64,000 nt of DNA from Porogramme epimiltina (lineage: Eukaryota; Basidiomycota; Agaricomycetes; Polyporales; Polyporaceae), in NCBI GenBank assembly GCA_900155495.1, contig FTLJ01000106.1, positions 1-64,000 on the forward strand, written 5' to 3'. Numbering within the stretch: the stretch's first letter is position 1; every line of letters begins with the position of its first letter. The notes beneath the pieces were generated by a model that did not search any database, was not told the origin of the DNA, and saw only the letters and a list, made by a program, of their open reading frames with translations. The translations under genes and the position numbers were made by a program. This document shows positions 48,186 through 59,633 of this stretch, one piece after another.

Positions 48186-50789
48186 ATGCTCAGCTCGACA
48201 CTGAAACCATCGCCCTTAGAGCCGTATGAGCTCCGGGAAAGGTCACAGAAGCGATCAGCTCCTAAGAAGACTAAGGCCATTCGGGGACGTTCAGGGCGTT
48301 CGGCTATCTTCCCTGATATGCCGCTGGACGTTTTCTACGAGGTGACTCGCGCTTGATCGTCTCCCCCTTTGCACCTCGCTTATCTACCGATGTCTTACAG
48401 GTTGTAGGATGGTTGGACCCTCTCGACCTTCTGCACATTGCTCGTACATCCAAGCATCTGCGAAGCTTGCTCATGTCGAGGGACAACAGTCGTCTATGGA
48501 AAGCGGCACGCAGGAACGTCCTTGGGCTGCCGGAATGCCCATCAGTGCTCTCCGAGCCCCGGTATGCGGCATACATATTTGACCAGTACTGTTTCGTGAG
48601 TATGCTTATGAAAATTTATCTATTGTCTTCTCAATGGTTTTCTGCAGCGCTGTGGGACTGGTCGCTCGATGCGTGTCGACTACTTTCACGCGCTGCGCTT
48701 CTGTACTTCATGCTACAACCACGAGTAAGTCAGGTCACAGGACATGGTCATGTTGGCGGTCGAGTCCGCTGACACTCGTGATCCAGGCTCACAAAATTTG
48801 AACCCACATATTTACGTGAATTCCCTGAAAACTGCCACAGAGAGATTATGGCCTGCTACATCACTGCAGGGGAGGAATTTGCAAGTGGATCTTATCATGA
48901 AAAGTTCTGGGAAGTCGAAGTCCTTGCTTTAACTGCTCAGCTGCGCCCGCTATACTTGTCCCATGACCGTGCCGCCATCGAGCAGGTATTAGCCGAGCAT
49001 AGAGCATTTTCTGAGGCAATGTATGGAGTACGTCCTATTGTGGATGTGTCCTACAATATCTGTATATGCTCAACCAAAATGTAGCAAGGGAGGGCTGTTC
49101 TGGCATGGCGGAGGGCTAAACGTATGTCAAGGATGGAGGATGAGAAAGTTATCATTCAGGAGCGCGAAGAAAGGTACTTATTGACCCTACCACCAAGTCA
49201 GAGTGAGCCTCACATCATTGGATTGAGGGTCAAGCAGAAGCTATTCGAGCTGGGCTATTCGGACGCAGATTTTCCTACCAGCAAGCCGGACTGGGGCGAC
49301 CTCGTCCGACAGTCTAGCAAGTTGACCGACAGGAGTGCGTCCCAACTCGCTTCCCCCTTATTACTATTGTTGTGACTGACGAGACCCCCTGCTACAGTTT
49401 GGGAGAACATCCGCCCGAAACTGCTAGAGCTCATCGCACAAGAACGCCGAGAACGCGAGCAGCTCCTGTACGTGGCCCGCCTGGCCGAACGATCCAAGGA
49501 GGCCGCTCCTTTCTATGCTGCACTCATCGATACTTCGGCATACGAAGACGATCGTCCGTTCATGCCTAATCTCCACGATGCCAGCCGACTCCCCTCCCTC
49601 GCCGCGCTCCTCGCTGCCGACGATGCACGCACGCCGGTCTCCTACTCCCGCTTCGCCGGTATCTCATCCCAGCTGCTGACCGAGGCCCAAGAATACGTCG
49701 CGCAGGCCAAGCGCGACCTCGTCGAGATGATTTGGCCAGGAATGACAACACCAGGGTCCGTCGTGCTCGACCCCGCGAAGCGACCACACGCCCCACCCAT
49801 GGATGCCACGGACATCGAAGCCCTCCTCGCTTGCGGGACGACGTTATTCGTGTGCAAGAACTGCCCTGTTCTGGGAACGAAGATGGGTGGCATTACGACG
49901 TGCATGTCCGCGCGCGGGGTGTGCGCGCACTGGCGGGAGGTCCACCCGGGACTCCAGTGGAACGATGGGTGGCCGTATGAGGAATTCTTCGATCGGCGGA
50001 TGAGCGTCGACCAGTGGCCGAAGCGGCTTCCGTTTGTGGACGCTTACCTGGAAGCTGCAAGCGTTCGCGAGGCAGTAGTGGAGATGGGGCTGAGCGAAGA
50101 TGCGTCGCACGAGGAGTTGAATACATTGGTGAGGGCAGGGCGGTTGATTTGTATGTGTGGGAGCCCTCGGCTTCAAGTTTCGCCCACGGAGGATTTGAGC
50201 TGGGATAAACTGGTACATAAGCTCATATTTTCACCAGTTCGACCGCGATACAATGTTAACATTCGACTGCAGATCAGCCACGTGAAGGAGGAGGAAGCAT
50301 GGGCTTTGAAGTGGACGATCACTTCGTAAGTGTGGATCAGTTAATTTTGACATCATGCGCTCACAGTACCCCATAGGCGAGGTAAAATACGCATGCCGAC
50401 ACAGATAATCTCAGATCATTATCTCAAAGGACCGTCGGGACCGTGCCTCAAGTTACTTTCCGATAGCGGAGAGTTCAAGTATCCCGCGTACCAGATTCCG
50501 CGCGAAGATGCCAACAACCTTGCAGCGGAGATCATGTCACAGGAGGCCCCTCCAAGCTGCAAGCTTTGCCAGACAGTTCAATTATTGGGGCGGGGGACGA
50601 AGCCTAGGTATCACCATCCCCCGTCAAGCAAGCTACCTAGGGATGTCGACGTGATCGCTCATCACATGTATACTAAGTAAGCCATTAGTTATGCTGTGTG
50701 CTGCTCTCATAGCCGTTGTGTGCTTTGTTGATAGTTCATACAGGCACGGGCGGTTATTGAGGGGAGATCTGATCACATTCACGTCGTAA
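48186..50789 (+). CDS. F-box protein with C-terminal zinc-binding segment, copy D
   Basis: Intact paralogue of the gene at 24912 with the same exon order. The ATG at 48186 begins MLSSTLKPSPLEPYEL; the F-box reads MPLDVFYEVVGWLDPLDLLH, then ARTSKHLRSLLMSRD and WKAARRNVLGLPECP. The TKFEPTYLREFPENCHREIM block and ELGYSDADFPTSKPDWGDLV follow. The long exon from about 49400 to 50211 holds DDRPFMPNLHDASRLPS, YVAQAKRDLVEMIW and the Cys/His cluster FVCKNCPVLGTK...TCMSARGVCAHWREVH, then LICMCGSP. The penultimate exon ends in VDVIAHHMYTK and the last is HGRLLRGDLITFTS with TAA at 50789. Acidic to basic differences from copy A are spread evenly, with no frameshift. Left arm of duplication unit 4. Confidence 0.82.
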
Positions 50790-51142
50790 TGAGTTTTGTC
50801 GACAATGGGTATCGTGTCGTGGTCGAGCGGCGCAACGGGGACGGAGGAGACACTTGGCAGGTTCACACATGGGAGGTCAGCTTCTATACGAGTAGGATAT
50901 GGGATGAGACGGCGATGTTCGCACGAGCGGGTCACAGAAAAAATTCAATGCTCCAACAAACGATACCTCATGTGGGGTACTTTAGAATCTGTCAGCGCGA
51001 GAGGCACCGTACCAAGACTACTAGCCAAATAACTACGGATTCCAACATCTTCGCACCCTACTAACTCTGCAATGTGACTCATCCGGAACAAATAGCTCTT
51101 GATCTCAGGAAACCGACTTGTGTTGGAAGATTCTACACTAAC

Positions 51143-52945
51143 TTAGCGGAGAGGTTTAAAATTTTCTGTTCAAAATCAAAAGCATTAGCAAATATGATAG
51201 AAATTGTCTCCACAAGGCGCACTTACCGTCGAAAGCCTCCGCAGTTTCCATGTTCGCACTTTTGAGGAAAGCCCTGACACGCTCACCCTCCCACGCCGGG
51301 ATCTGCCTCACCTCAACTACCTCGTCTGTGCCGTCTGCGTCGTCCCTTTCATCGTTCTCTTCATCGTCCTCTGGGTTTTCAGACTCGCCCTCCGAGTCGC
51401 TCCCGGGCTTGCGACCTCTGCCGCGCACAATCCTCCACCACCGCCAAGGGACATGGTCCTCAGAGTCATCGTCTATTTCTTCTTCATTCAACACATACTC
51501 GAACAAGTATTGCCTTGGCTGGCTCTCGGCATACGCGATATAGCGCAGCGTTGGCATGCCTTTGACGGCGGCTGCGAAGAATTCGTCACGTGCCTGGACG
51601 GCTTCTTCCTGCGACGGAATAGTGCGAAGGCCGTTGGCCGCAGGAGCATGGATCGAGATGCACACAAGAGGGATGGGATAGTGTGCATCCGGGTTCACGT
51701 AGTCGCTCTTGAGGTACGGGATGCAACGCAAATGCGAATAAATAATGAAGGTGAGCCATGTTGACGCCGACCGGGAGGATTTAGACGACTTACGAGGAGG
51801 CCCATGATTTCGGTAACACTGGTTGAATAACTCTCGACCTCGAGTAGCCGCAACGTCGAGAAAGTGTTCGCGAGATCTTCCCATTGGAAGAACGGATCCT
51901 CTAGGTCAGTGCGCAGCCGAAAGCTAACGACACCATCGCAATTTGCAACCTCATGCATGTTGAAGACGTTATGCATCATGTTTGGATTTGTGTAGCTGAT
52001 GTGATCCACGGACCACATGTTCGGGATTACTGTCTCGAAGGAGTCGAGTACGAGAGACGAAAGGTGGTGTTCCGTGGCGCTGTCCATCTCTTCGATAGAC
52101 ATGGGCTCCCCTGTGACTTCTAGCGTGGATAGGTTCGGAAATATTTTGGAAAGAGGTGGCTCCGTGATGTCGTCCATCGAATACCGGCAGTTGAGGAAGC
52201 GCAAAGTGTGGATGGTAGGGAATGATGCAATGGAATCACTGTTGTCGCTGTTGTCGCTATCCGCCTCCACGTCTGAATCTCCCGACTCCTCAATGTCGAC
52301 AACGTCGAGTACCAATGTCGAGAGTGCAGGGAGGCGAGCGAGGTGAAGGAAGAGTTGACGAATTGGGAATGTCATCCGCTTCTTGTCGCCACCGATATGG
52401 AGAGAACAAAGGGATTCTGGAAACGTTCCGGGGCTGGGGAGGACGCTAGCGACGTAACGGACATGAGTTAGGTGCTTGAGAAGAAGCCCAGCTTCCCAAC
52501 TTGGTACAGCTGTCTGCTTTGAAAACTCCAGATGGCGTAGAGAGGCTGTCGTGATGCGTAGAACGTCTTTGACCATCTGTAAAAGCTTGCTCGTGCTTCC
52601 GCTTCCTAGTACTGTCTTGCGATCGGCACAGACGAGGCGGAGAGACCGAAGGCGAGCAATGCGGCGACTAGATGTGATTGTGTCCGCGGTGAGGTACTTG
52701 TGCAGATCTTGAAGCTGTCCGGTGGTATTACATACGCATTGACGGAGGCAAGGGAGGTCGAGCTGATGGATATGCCTGGATGTTGTAGACAACGCGACTT
52801 GGTCTGTCCACTCGAGATAGTTTGCGATCTCGCGGAGGATATCGTCGTTCAAATACTGTATGATCGAACGCAGGGCTCCATGCCCCTCTTTTGCGCCGGT
52901 GAGGGCGAGTGAGGGGTCCGGGAGGGGGGTGACTATGAATCCCAT
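51143..52945 (-). CDS. F-box/LRR-like protein, paralogue 3
   Basis: Three exons: 52945-51794, 51707-51227 and 51165-51143 (23 nt); 551 residues. The ATG at 52945 begins MGFIVTPLPDPSLAL; F-box-like LNDDILREIANYLEWTDQVA then LSTTSRHIHQLDLPCL. Leucine-rich middle (LPALSTLVLDVVDIEE; FPTIHTLRFLNC). Exon 2: SDYVNPDAHYPIPLVCISIH, GMPTLRYIAYAES, WRWWRIVRGRG, an acidic linker without the 27-bp repeat, then EVRQIPAWEGERVRAFL. The last exon encodes ENFKPLR. Next to the intact DDI1 gene, with which it shares the original right-hand end of the duplication unit. Confidence 0.82.
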
Positions 52946-53575
52946 GGTACAGCACTAGCTTCCGCGACCGCGCAAACGTAGGCCTGTGTAAGAGACCCCG
53001 GGGTTTAGTGTCATGGCGGAGGAGAAAGGCATTGGAGGACAATACTCAGGCCTCAGGCGCAGTCTCTGATACTCACCTCAAAGTTGAGTCTTTCCCGAAG
53101 ATCTACTCTTCGCAGCTTGCACTGAAGGTAAGAATGTCCTGATAGCGTCAAGTGTAAGTCCTAGAGATCCACCTTCGTACTAGCCTCTCGAGGTTCAGTT
53201 GGAGAAGGATGACTGACTTACTTAAAATCCTACGTGGGCTTCGGGATGAGCAGAGGGGACGGTATCGAGGGAAGAAAGCGTGCGCATGCAGTTTGGACAC
53301 GTAGCGGCCGCTGGCAGGTGACCGCCATTCGAGAGTCGAGACCCAGCCCCTTCTCGCTTATAATCACTTCCGTTCGAATTCGAGCCAGACACCGAACCAG
53401 ACACGGCCGCGTGTCTCGCGTAGAAGTCAACTGCAGTTAGCATTCCTTTTCGCTCTAGTGTACAAATGTCCCCAATGAGGAGATGCGGAGACTTCGTCAG
53501 TTGTATCGTCCACCCGCGCTCCCGCCTTGCAAGAAATGGCTCCGGCCTCCCCTCCGACCCCCAGTCAGGGAGAGG
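52946..53575. other. 5' flank of F-box/LRR paralogue 3 and 3' flank of DDI1
   Basis: Source-like version of the sequences repeated at 46.7-46.95 and 39.1-39.3 kb. No coding signal. Confidence 0.5.
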
Positions 53576-55347
53576 CTATTGGAAGAGCAGCGACGCCGCG
53601 ACGTCTAGGTTCCCGCCTGCCGCGTCCAGCGACGCTATTGCGATCTCCCGTGTCGCGCCCAACCCCATTAACGTCGAGATCGCCGACTCCGGGTACCGAC
53701 TCGAGCCCGCCCCGCTCGCTGCGGCCACAGGGGCGGGCGGCGGCCGTCCCGCACCTGCGGGTGCAGGCTGAGTGCCGAGCGTGTGGCCCGCGCCAGGGAA
53801 GTGGGTTGGGGGCGCCGCCGACGCGGACGACGGGCCCGCGCCCGCGCTCGCGCTCGTGCCGGGGACCGCGCCGTCGGGCGGCGCCTCGAAGTTGCGCGCC
53901 TTCTCGGGGAGCTCGTGCTCGGGGAGGAATCCGACCTCGCGGCCCTGGATGCGGAGGACGTTCTTCTGGAGGTCGATGCACGCCTGGTGGGCCTTGAGCA
54001 TGTCGAGCCCGAAGAGGAGGTCGACGTCGCGGCCCTCCATGATCGTGAAGGAGCAGGGGAGGTGCAGGTCGGCGAGCTTGAGCTGCGCGCTGTGCACGCG
54101 CCCGAGGATCTTGGCGGTCCCGACGCCGCGCGCGATGCCTGCGAAGCGGCGATCGATGAGGCGCATGAGGCTGGGCGGGGCGGGGGGTGAGCGGGTTGGA
54201 AGAGTGGCAGGGAAGGAAAAGCTTACCCGCATGCTTCTGCGGCTTCGGGGCTCACTATTGGGGCCGATCAACGAAGGTCTATGAATGAAAGGCGTTAGCA
54301 CTCACTAATTGTGGATTGCGCGCCGCTGTCCACGAAGGCCTTTATAGGGTGCCCGTTGACCTCTACAGGGATGCTATGCTCGCTGGTCAGCTTCGCACTA
54401 CCTACGCAAGGTGCGCGCGACTCACTAGAGCATGATCACGCGCCCGAAAAACTCGGGCGAATACTCGAGTGCGTGGTCAAGGTTTTCGAGAACCGCCTGC
54501 TGCTGAATTGCCTCCTCGATCTTACGCTGGGCCTCTATGCTGTACGGGTCCGACTCGAGCAGCGCGCGCTCGCGTTCTGCCTCGACCTGCATTTGGTGCG
54601 TCTGCCGGAGGAGCTCCGCGAACCGCGCGGGGTTGTTTTGCGCCGCCTCCGCAATTTCGGGATTCCGCTGTGGAGAACGGGGTGTCAGATATGCGCGTGC
54701 GGTGCGATGCGTGTCCGCGACGCGAGGCGGGGAAGAGGGCCGAGCCCAGGGGCGTTGCGGGCTTGGTGCGGACGGCAGGACACCGTGGGCCTTCCCGAAA
54801 GAGGCGGCGGGGCGCGTGCCCCGGAGGACTCTGGTTATCGATGAAGGCCTCCACGCCGCATCGCGGGGCAGGTGATAATAGGACGGGACGCATGAAGACA
54901 TACCTGTCGTAGCTGGGCCATGAGTGTGGGGTCCCCAAGTAACTGTAGTCGCATCATCTCTGTGTCCTGCTCCATCGACCTTTTTCCATCCAGGACACCC
55001 ACGCAGTATGTCGTTGGCAACTTTGAGCGTGACTAGAGGGGTAGTGGACTCACTGATTCGTACCCGCGACATGGACCTTTCTCCGGAGCAGCAGCATGGC
55101 GTGCTCCCCAACCCCGCACTCGCGCATGGTCGCCTTGGAGTTGCTTAGGTCGCGACCTTCGTAGGATAGACTTTGCTCGCTAACTGGGATGCCGGACTGC
55201 TCGCGTGAGCACGGAAGACGAGCGGGGTACGAAGAGCGGGAGGCGTACCTCGGCCTCTAGAAGGGCCATAACATTCTCCAGCTCCATGTTGGGGTCGATC
55301 TCGACGACAAAGGACTGCCCAAGTTCGGTAACAAATGTGAGCTCCAT
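53576..55347 (-). CDS. DDI1: DNA-damage-inducible protein 1 (ubiquitin-like, aspartyl protease, UBA)
   Basis: Proteasome shuttle and ubiquitin-directed protease. The ATG at 55347 begins the ubiquitin-like domain (MELTFVTELGQSFVVEIDP); exon 1 ends at 55249, and exon 2 from 55196 continues SGIPVSEQSLSYEGRDLSNS. Then a helical linker (RNPEIAEAAQNNPARFAELL). The retroviral-type protease domain has the catalytic motif FVDSGAQSTIM, split by an intron within the Met codon, followed by SPEAAEACGLMRLIDRRFAG and ILGRVHSAQLKLADLHLPCS and LLFGLDMLKAHQACIDL. After a Pro/Ala/Gly-rich linker the protein ends in a UBA domain (LMGLGATREIAIASLDAAGG...VAASLLFQ). About seven exons. Domain order and key aspartate are complete, so it should be active. 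Fragments of its 3' end recur at 39.3 and 46.9 kb. Confidence 0.92.
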
Positions 55348-56024
55348 GTTGGAAGCGATTCGAGGCGGGCGGAGGCGTGGATGTGGGTGGAGGATGTGGG
55401 TAGAGGTGGGTGTGGCGCTGAGCCTCGACGAGATCCCGGGGTCACGTTATTTATATGAGATCTTAGACAGAGACGCGCGAAGACGACACGCTCGAAACTT
55501 GGCACTAGCGTTGGTGTCGGTGCTCAGAAAACGGTTGTAGCCCTCGGAGGTGGGGTAGGAGAGAATATGATGCCTTAACAGACCCCGAAGGCTTATTTAT
55601 ACTGTGCGGGTGAGGGCGTGCGCGTCGTCGGGTGCGTACGCGTCCATGTTTGTCACCGCAACGTCGGGATTTGCAGCGCGCCTGTTTACAGAAGGCCGCA
55701 GTGGCCGCGCACGTCCACACGTCCCCATTCCAGAACGTCCGAGAACACTCAGCAAAGGCGTCTACACCAGGGTAGACGGCCCCTCCAGGAGCCATCCGGA
55801 TATTCTCATCGCATAGGCTATGGCGGTGAAGGAGGTACTCAATGTAAGCAAGCCGGGTATAGTGTGCCTGGTCGCGCTTCAACAGTGTTCGGCCCGGGCA
55901 CACGGGGTAGAGTGGAAGCAACTCTACGATATGGGTGGCGTTCTCGTGCGAACGTAGTTGTAGTCGGTCGCACAGACGTGGATAGCACATGTCACATTAC
56001 AGTTTACCGGGCTATAGACAATTG
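55348..56024. other. intergenic region, promoter of DDI1
   Basis: 5' flank of DDI1 (-) and 3' flank of the YIH1 homologue (-). A 161-codon minus-strand open frame (55505-55990) is Cys/Arg-rich without a known motif and is not called. Confidence 0.4.
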
Positions 56025-57457
56025 TTATCGTTTCGAAGAGGCCTTGCCTTTGCCCTGCCGTCGACCGTTGTGCGCGTCGTCGGGCGCGTCTAAGAACCCG
56101 CCGAGGTCCAGCGCATTCCGCGCGGCCTGGTTAATGTGTTTGAAGCGGTCGGGCCCGAGGTGGATACCCCCAAAGTATCGCGTGACGATCACGAGAACGT
56201 TGTCTACCTCCTGCACGAGCATGAGATACGGCACTGGCAAAGACGCACGTGCATACGCACCAGTATTTGAAGTAGATGAGCTAGGCGACCACCCGCTGCT
56301 GTTTCACCGTCGTCATCATTGTCTGGAGAAGGTTCTGTTAGCCTTACAGATGCACGAGGGTAGAAAGGAGGAACTTGCCTTGGTGAAGCACCGACCCGAC
56401 GCGACATCGCCATGCGTTTATGATGGGATGTGCTGCCCGCGCTATTCGCCGGTCCGACATGAGATGCGCGAGAATGAGAGGGACCTGCGAGCGCAATGTG
56501 GTTGGTCGTACGCTCTTCTCCAAAGAATATAGTTTACTCACCTGCGATGGGTCCGTGATCCTACACGCGCGCCCGACAAAGGCACTCTTGCGATCTTGAA
56601 TAGGCTCCGCCTCTACGATTGTAACCCCCGGGGGCATCTCCGCTGGAGGCCCATCCTCACGAACCTCCCTCACGCGCGCATGTCGCCTCCCCTCGCCCTC
56701 GCCACCCTCGCCACCTGCATCCTCAGGTCTCCCTCGCTCGTCCTCCCTAAGCAGCTCCCCGACCCTGCGCTCGCTCATACGTTCTCCCAACCATTCCGCG
56801 CAGTGCTCCTTGACCCACTCTAAGCCGTCGAAGACGCACTCCGCGCCGGCCGTCCACTCCACCGCGCCCCGTGAGATGTATGTCCTGAGGACGGATCCGA
56901 ACAGAGTTGCGTCGACGCCGTAGGGCCCGATGTAGCGCGAGAGGAGCTGTAGCTGGGGAGGGGCGGAGGTCGGGTATGCCGGTGGGAGGGAGACGAGGAT
57001 CGTGGCTGGGTGCGGCTCTGAGTCGTCTGCACCTGGGGCGTCGATGCTACAATAAACCGACATGGTCAGAGAGGGTGCTGGTTGAGTAGAGGAGGCGGGA
57101 CGCACCTTAGTGTCACTTCGTAGCGGATCGTCCCAGGCTCCATCCCGTTCGTTGGTGCAGGGGAACCCCCATAGTCAGGAGACTTGCTGCCTGACCGCGA
57201 AGAAGGGCGCCATATCTTCACCGCATCTTCCCCGTATATGCTTTGGAGCACTGTGGCCGGTCGATGGTGTGGAGGTCAGGCCCCCGTGGAAAGGGAGGGC
57301 GGTGGGAAGTGGGGGGTGCACATCAGACTGCGTGGGCGGTCGCCGGAGAGGATGGGCGCGCACCGCCGAGCTCTGACGCGATGGCCTCCCGGGCAGGATC
57401 TGGGTCCTCGGAGAGGCGTGTGATGAGGTCTTCCACCGTCTCCGGCGTGGGGGACAT
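56025..57457 (-). CDS. YIH1: YIH1/IMPACT homologue (RWD + UPF0029 domains)
   Basis: Regulator of translation under amino-acid starvation: in yeast and mammals Yih1/IMPACT competes with the kinase Gcn2 for Gcn1. Six exons: 57457-57364, 57250-57106, 57046-56542, 56484-56379, 56322-56261, 56210-56025; 365 residues. The N-terminal RWD domain reads VLQSIYGEDAVKIW, then the proline signature SLPPAYPTSAPPQLQLLS. An acidic/charged linker follows. The IMPACT domain runs KSAFVGRACRITDPSQ, VPLILAHLMSDRRIARAAHP, then DNDDDGETAAGGRLAHLLQI and VLVIVTRYFGGIHLGPDRF, the family signature. The intron between exons 4 and 5 (56378-56323) begins with GC instead of GT (AAG|GCAAGT), a recognised minor class. The C-terminus is basic. 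Confidence 0.9.
56323..56378 (-). other. GC-AG intron in the YIH1 homologue
   Basis: Reading frame and the conserved DDDGETAAGG block require joining 56379 to 56322. The donor is AAG|GCAAGT, a perfect consensus except C for T, and the acceptor TTCTCCAG. Confidence 0.75.
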
Positions 57458-57960
57458 CGCAAACGAGCCAGACGTAGGGCCCGGCAACTGGTCTTCGCGG
57501 CGTCGATGTGGAGGTGGAAGAGTTAGCGATATTGAGGGACGGACAGCCTGTGCCCGCCGAGACCGCAATGAGATGTATAGGCTGCGCGCTGTGGTTTGTC
57601 GTGGTTGTGGTGGAAAGTATCGCGGCGGCTCGGAGGTGCAACTGAGCACTTAGAAGGCGGCCCAGAGTCCAGACCTCACGTGGGCGGCCTGCCCGGCCCG
57701 TCAAACGGACGGCTTGGGCCGACCCGGCCGAGGCGGCGGACTTGCTTTCGTCGCCCTCTTCCGCGTCACCGTGTCGCTTATGCACAAAACCCATCAGCCT
57801 ATTTAGCCCTCTAACTCCTTTACTCATCGATTGTCCAGATATACAGCATTCAATGTTAGGGGTTGTATTACTACAAAGAGGGGAACTACAGTAGCACAAT
57901 GAAGATGTCAAGTTTCAACATACAAACAAACACAACGGGGACGTCAGTAAACTATTCATA
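57458..57960. other. intergenic region, promoter of YIH1 homologue
   Basis: Upstream of the start at 57457 (-) and downstream of the membrane-protein gene ending at 57961 (-). Nothing distinct seen. Confidence 0.4.
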
Positions 57961-59032
57961 CTACTCATGAGTATAGGGCGGCGGAAGCACCACTCCACCC
58001 GTCAACCTCAAACCAGAATCCACTGTCTGCACCACCGGCTGGTCTTCCAATAATCCTCCCGATCTCTTCGTCGCTGCTGGTGAACCTGACGAGCTCAGCC
58101 TCATATCGCCACCGGATGAGCGTGCTAGAAGAGGTTGTTTGGACGCTAGCATCCGCTCCGACCCAAGTCCTGGTGCACCCTCGATACCTGGGCAGCCAGG
58201 GGCCCATAGGCCGAATGGTTGGATGTCGTGATTGGGAACGGCTTCGTACAGAACGATGATGAGCCCAGGGGCACTTCGCTGGGGAAATTACGGTTGGCTC
58301 ACCAGGATCAACATCGACCTTCTCCAACGAGCCCTCGGCAACTCGCCGGCGCTGGACCCTCAGGAAGTAGAATAGGACTGCCACAAGAGCGACGGCGAAT
58401 GCAACGCCGCCTACTACGCCCCCGACTATCGCCGCGGTATGCGTCGATGACCCAGAAGCCCTGGTATCCGTGGCACCAGTCGTGGCCGCCGGTGTCAGCA
58501 TCGTCGAGGCAGCCGTCTGGCCCGCGGACGCAGCCGCAGACGTTGCCGCCCCGCTAGTAGGAGCGGCGCTGGAGGGCGTGTACCGGATGTAGTCCAGTCA
58601 GAACACGTTCGGGGACGTCCCGTTCACGTTCGTGATCACGAGCGTGTGTGCGCCCGGCCCGAGCGCCGCAGACGAGAAGTACTGGACGTTGGCGACGACC
58701 CCGCCGGGCGGGACCACGGGGGCGGTATACGAGCCCGCGAAGAGGCCGTCGATCTCGTATACGGTCTTGGGAACGCCGTAGACATCGACGGAGCCGAGCG
58801 GGCCGTATACGGACACCCATGTTCCTGCAAGTTTTGTGCAAGTGGTGAGCTTTCCGCCCCTTTGGAGAAGCTTCGAGGGCTTACCAGTGAAGTTGAAGGT
58901 GACGGTGAGACCCGCGACCTCTGCGCCGTGCTTTGACCCGTTGAAAGACCCACCGGTCGTGAACGCCTCCCACCCCGCCGAGTATTCGATACGCGGGTCA
59001 AAGTCGTCGATGGTGACGTTGGCCGTGGACAT
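57961..59032 (-). pseudogene. single-pass membrane protein, copy 1, with in-frame TGA
   Basis: First of three tandem paralogues. The ATG at 59032 begins MSTANVTIDDFDPRIEYSAG. After one intron the extracellular beta domain continues (GPLGSVDVYGVPKTVYEIDG; HTLVITNVNGTSPNVF). Where the other two copies have Trp in NVYWLDYI, this one has TGA (58600-58598), giving F-stop-LDYIR. Everything downstream is still well preserved: Ser/Thr-rich stalk, membrane helix (AAIVGGVVGGVAFAVALVAV then LFYFLRVQRRR), an intron, and the cytosolic tail ending VLPPPYTHE with TAG at 57961. So it is either a very young pseudogene, a read-through gene (context TGA-CTG), or a sequence error. A TGG-to-TGA change is a single base. 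Confidence 0.7.
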
Positions 59033-59633
59033 TGTGATGGCGAAGGGGGCGAGAGGTGAGCGTTCGTAACTTGGGGTGCCAGAGGAAAAGGAGTACCCCC
59101 GTATGAAGCTCGCTGAGACGCTTATGTTTCCCCGTGGAGAACACAGTCCGGGGCTGGACACGATCTCAGAGCGTACGTTCTTATACCCACAGCCCGTGGC
59201 GTGTTCCTAGTCGCGGGCGGAATCGATACTCCAGTGCGCCCAGTCTCGGCGTTAACACCATGACGGGCTTTGCCTTACTCTCAGGGCACCTGTGAACTGC
59301 TCGAGGCGTTTTTCAGTACTGCATTCGTCAAAATAACCTCTGTATTTGGCCCCTGCGTCATCACCCGACTGCTTGGGTCTGACAAGGAACCGGAGCTCAC
59401 AACCTGGTCTTCGTCCTCGAAATTTAGAGCCCATACGCACGCTTGGTTATGACACTAATGGGGAAAGGAGGGCGAGGAAAGATCGCCGGCCGGCTATATC
59501 GCAAAAATCGATTTTGATGTATCATGACATCAAAGGAGGTAGAGGAATCCGGGAACAAGCGCCGCTCCGCTCACTAACGCAACCCGACATGCGTCCTCGC
59601 TCGCCGCGCACCCCCGCCGGCGACGCCAGCCCC
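59033..59633. other. intergenic region between membrane-protein copies 1 and 2
   Basis: Promoter of copy 1 and 3' flank of copy 2. No gene seen. Confidence 0.4.

Noticed and set aside
53365..53390. GTTCGAATTC-type words also near 46857, resembling a tRNA B box
   Set aside because: They are part of duplicated promoter sequence of F-box/LRR genes, with no acceptor stem or A box.
55505..55990. 161-codon minus-strand open frame upstream of DDI1
   Set aside because: Protein-like composition in parts but no motif, no good splice or promoter context; overlaps the promoter region. Could be reconsidered with RNA evidence.
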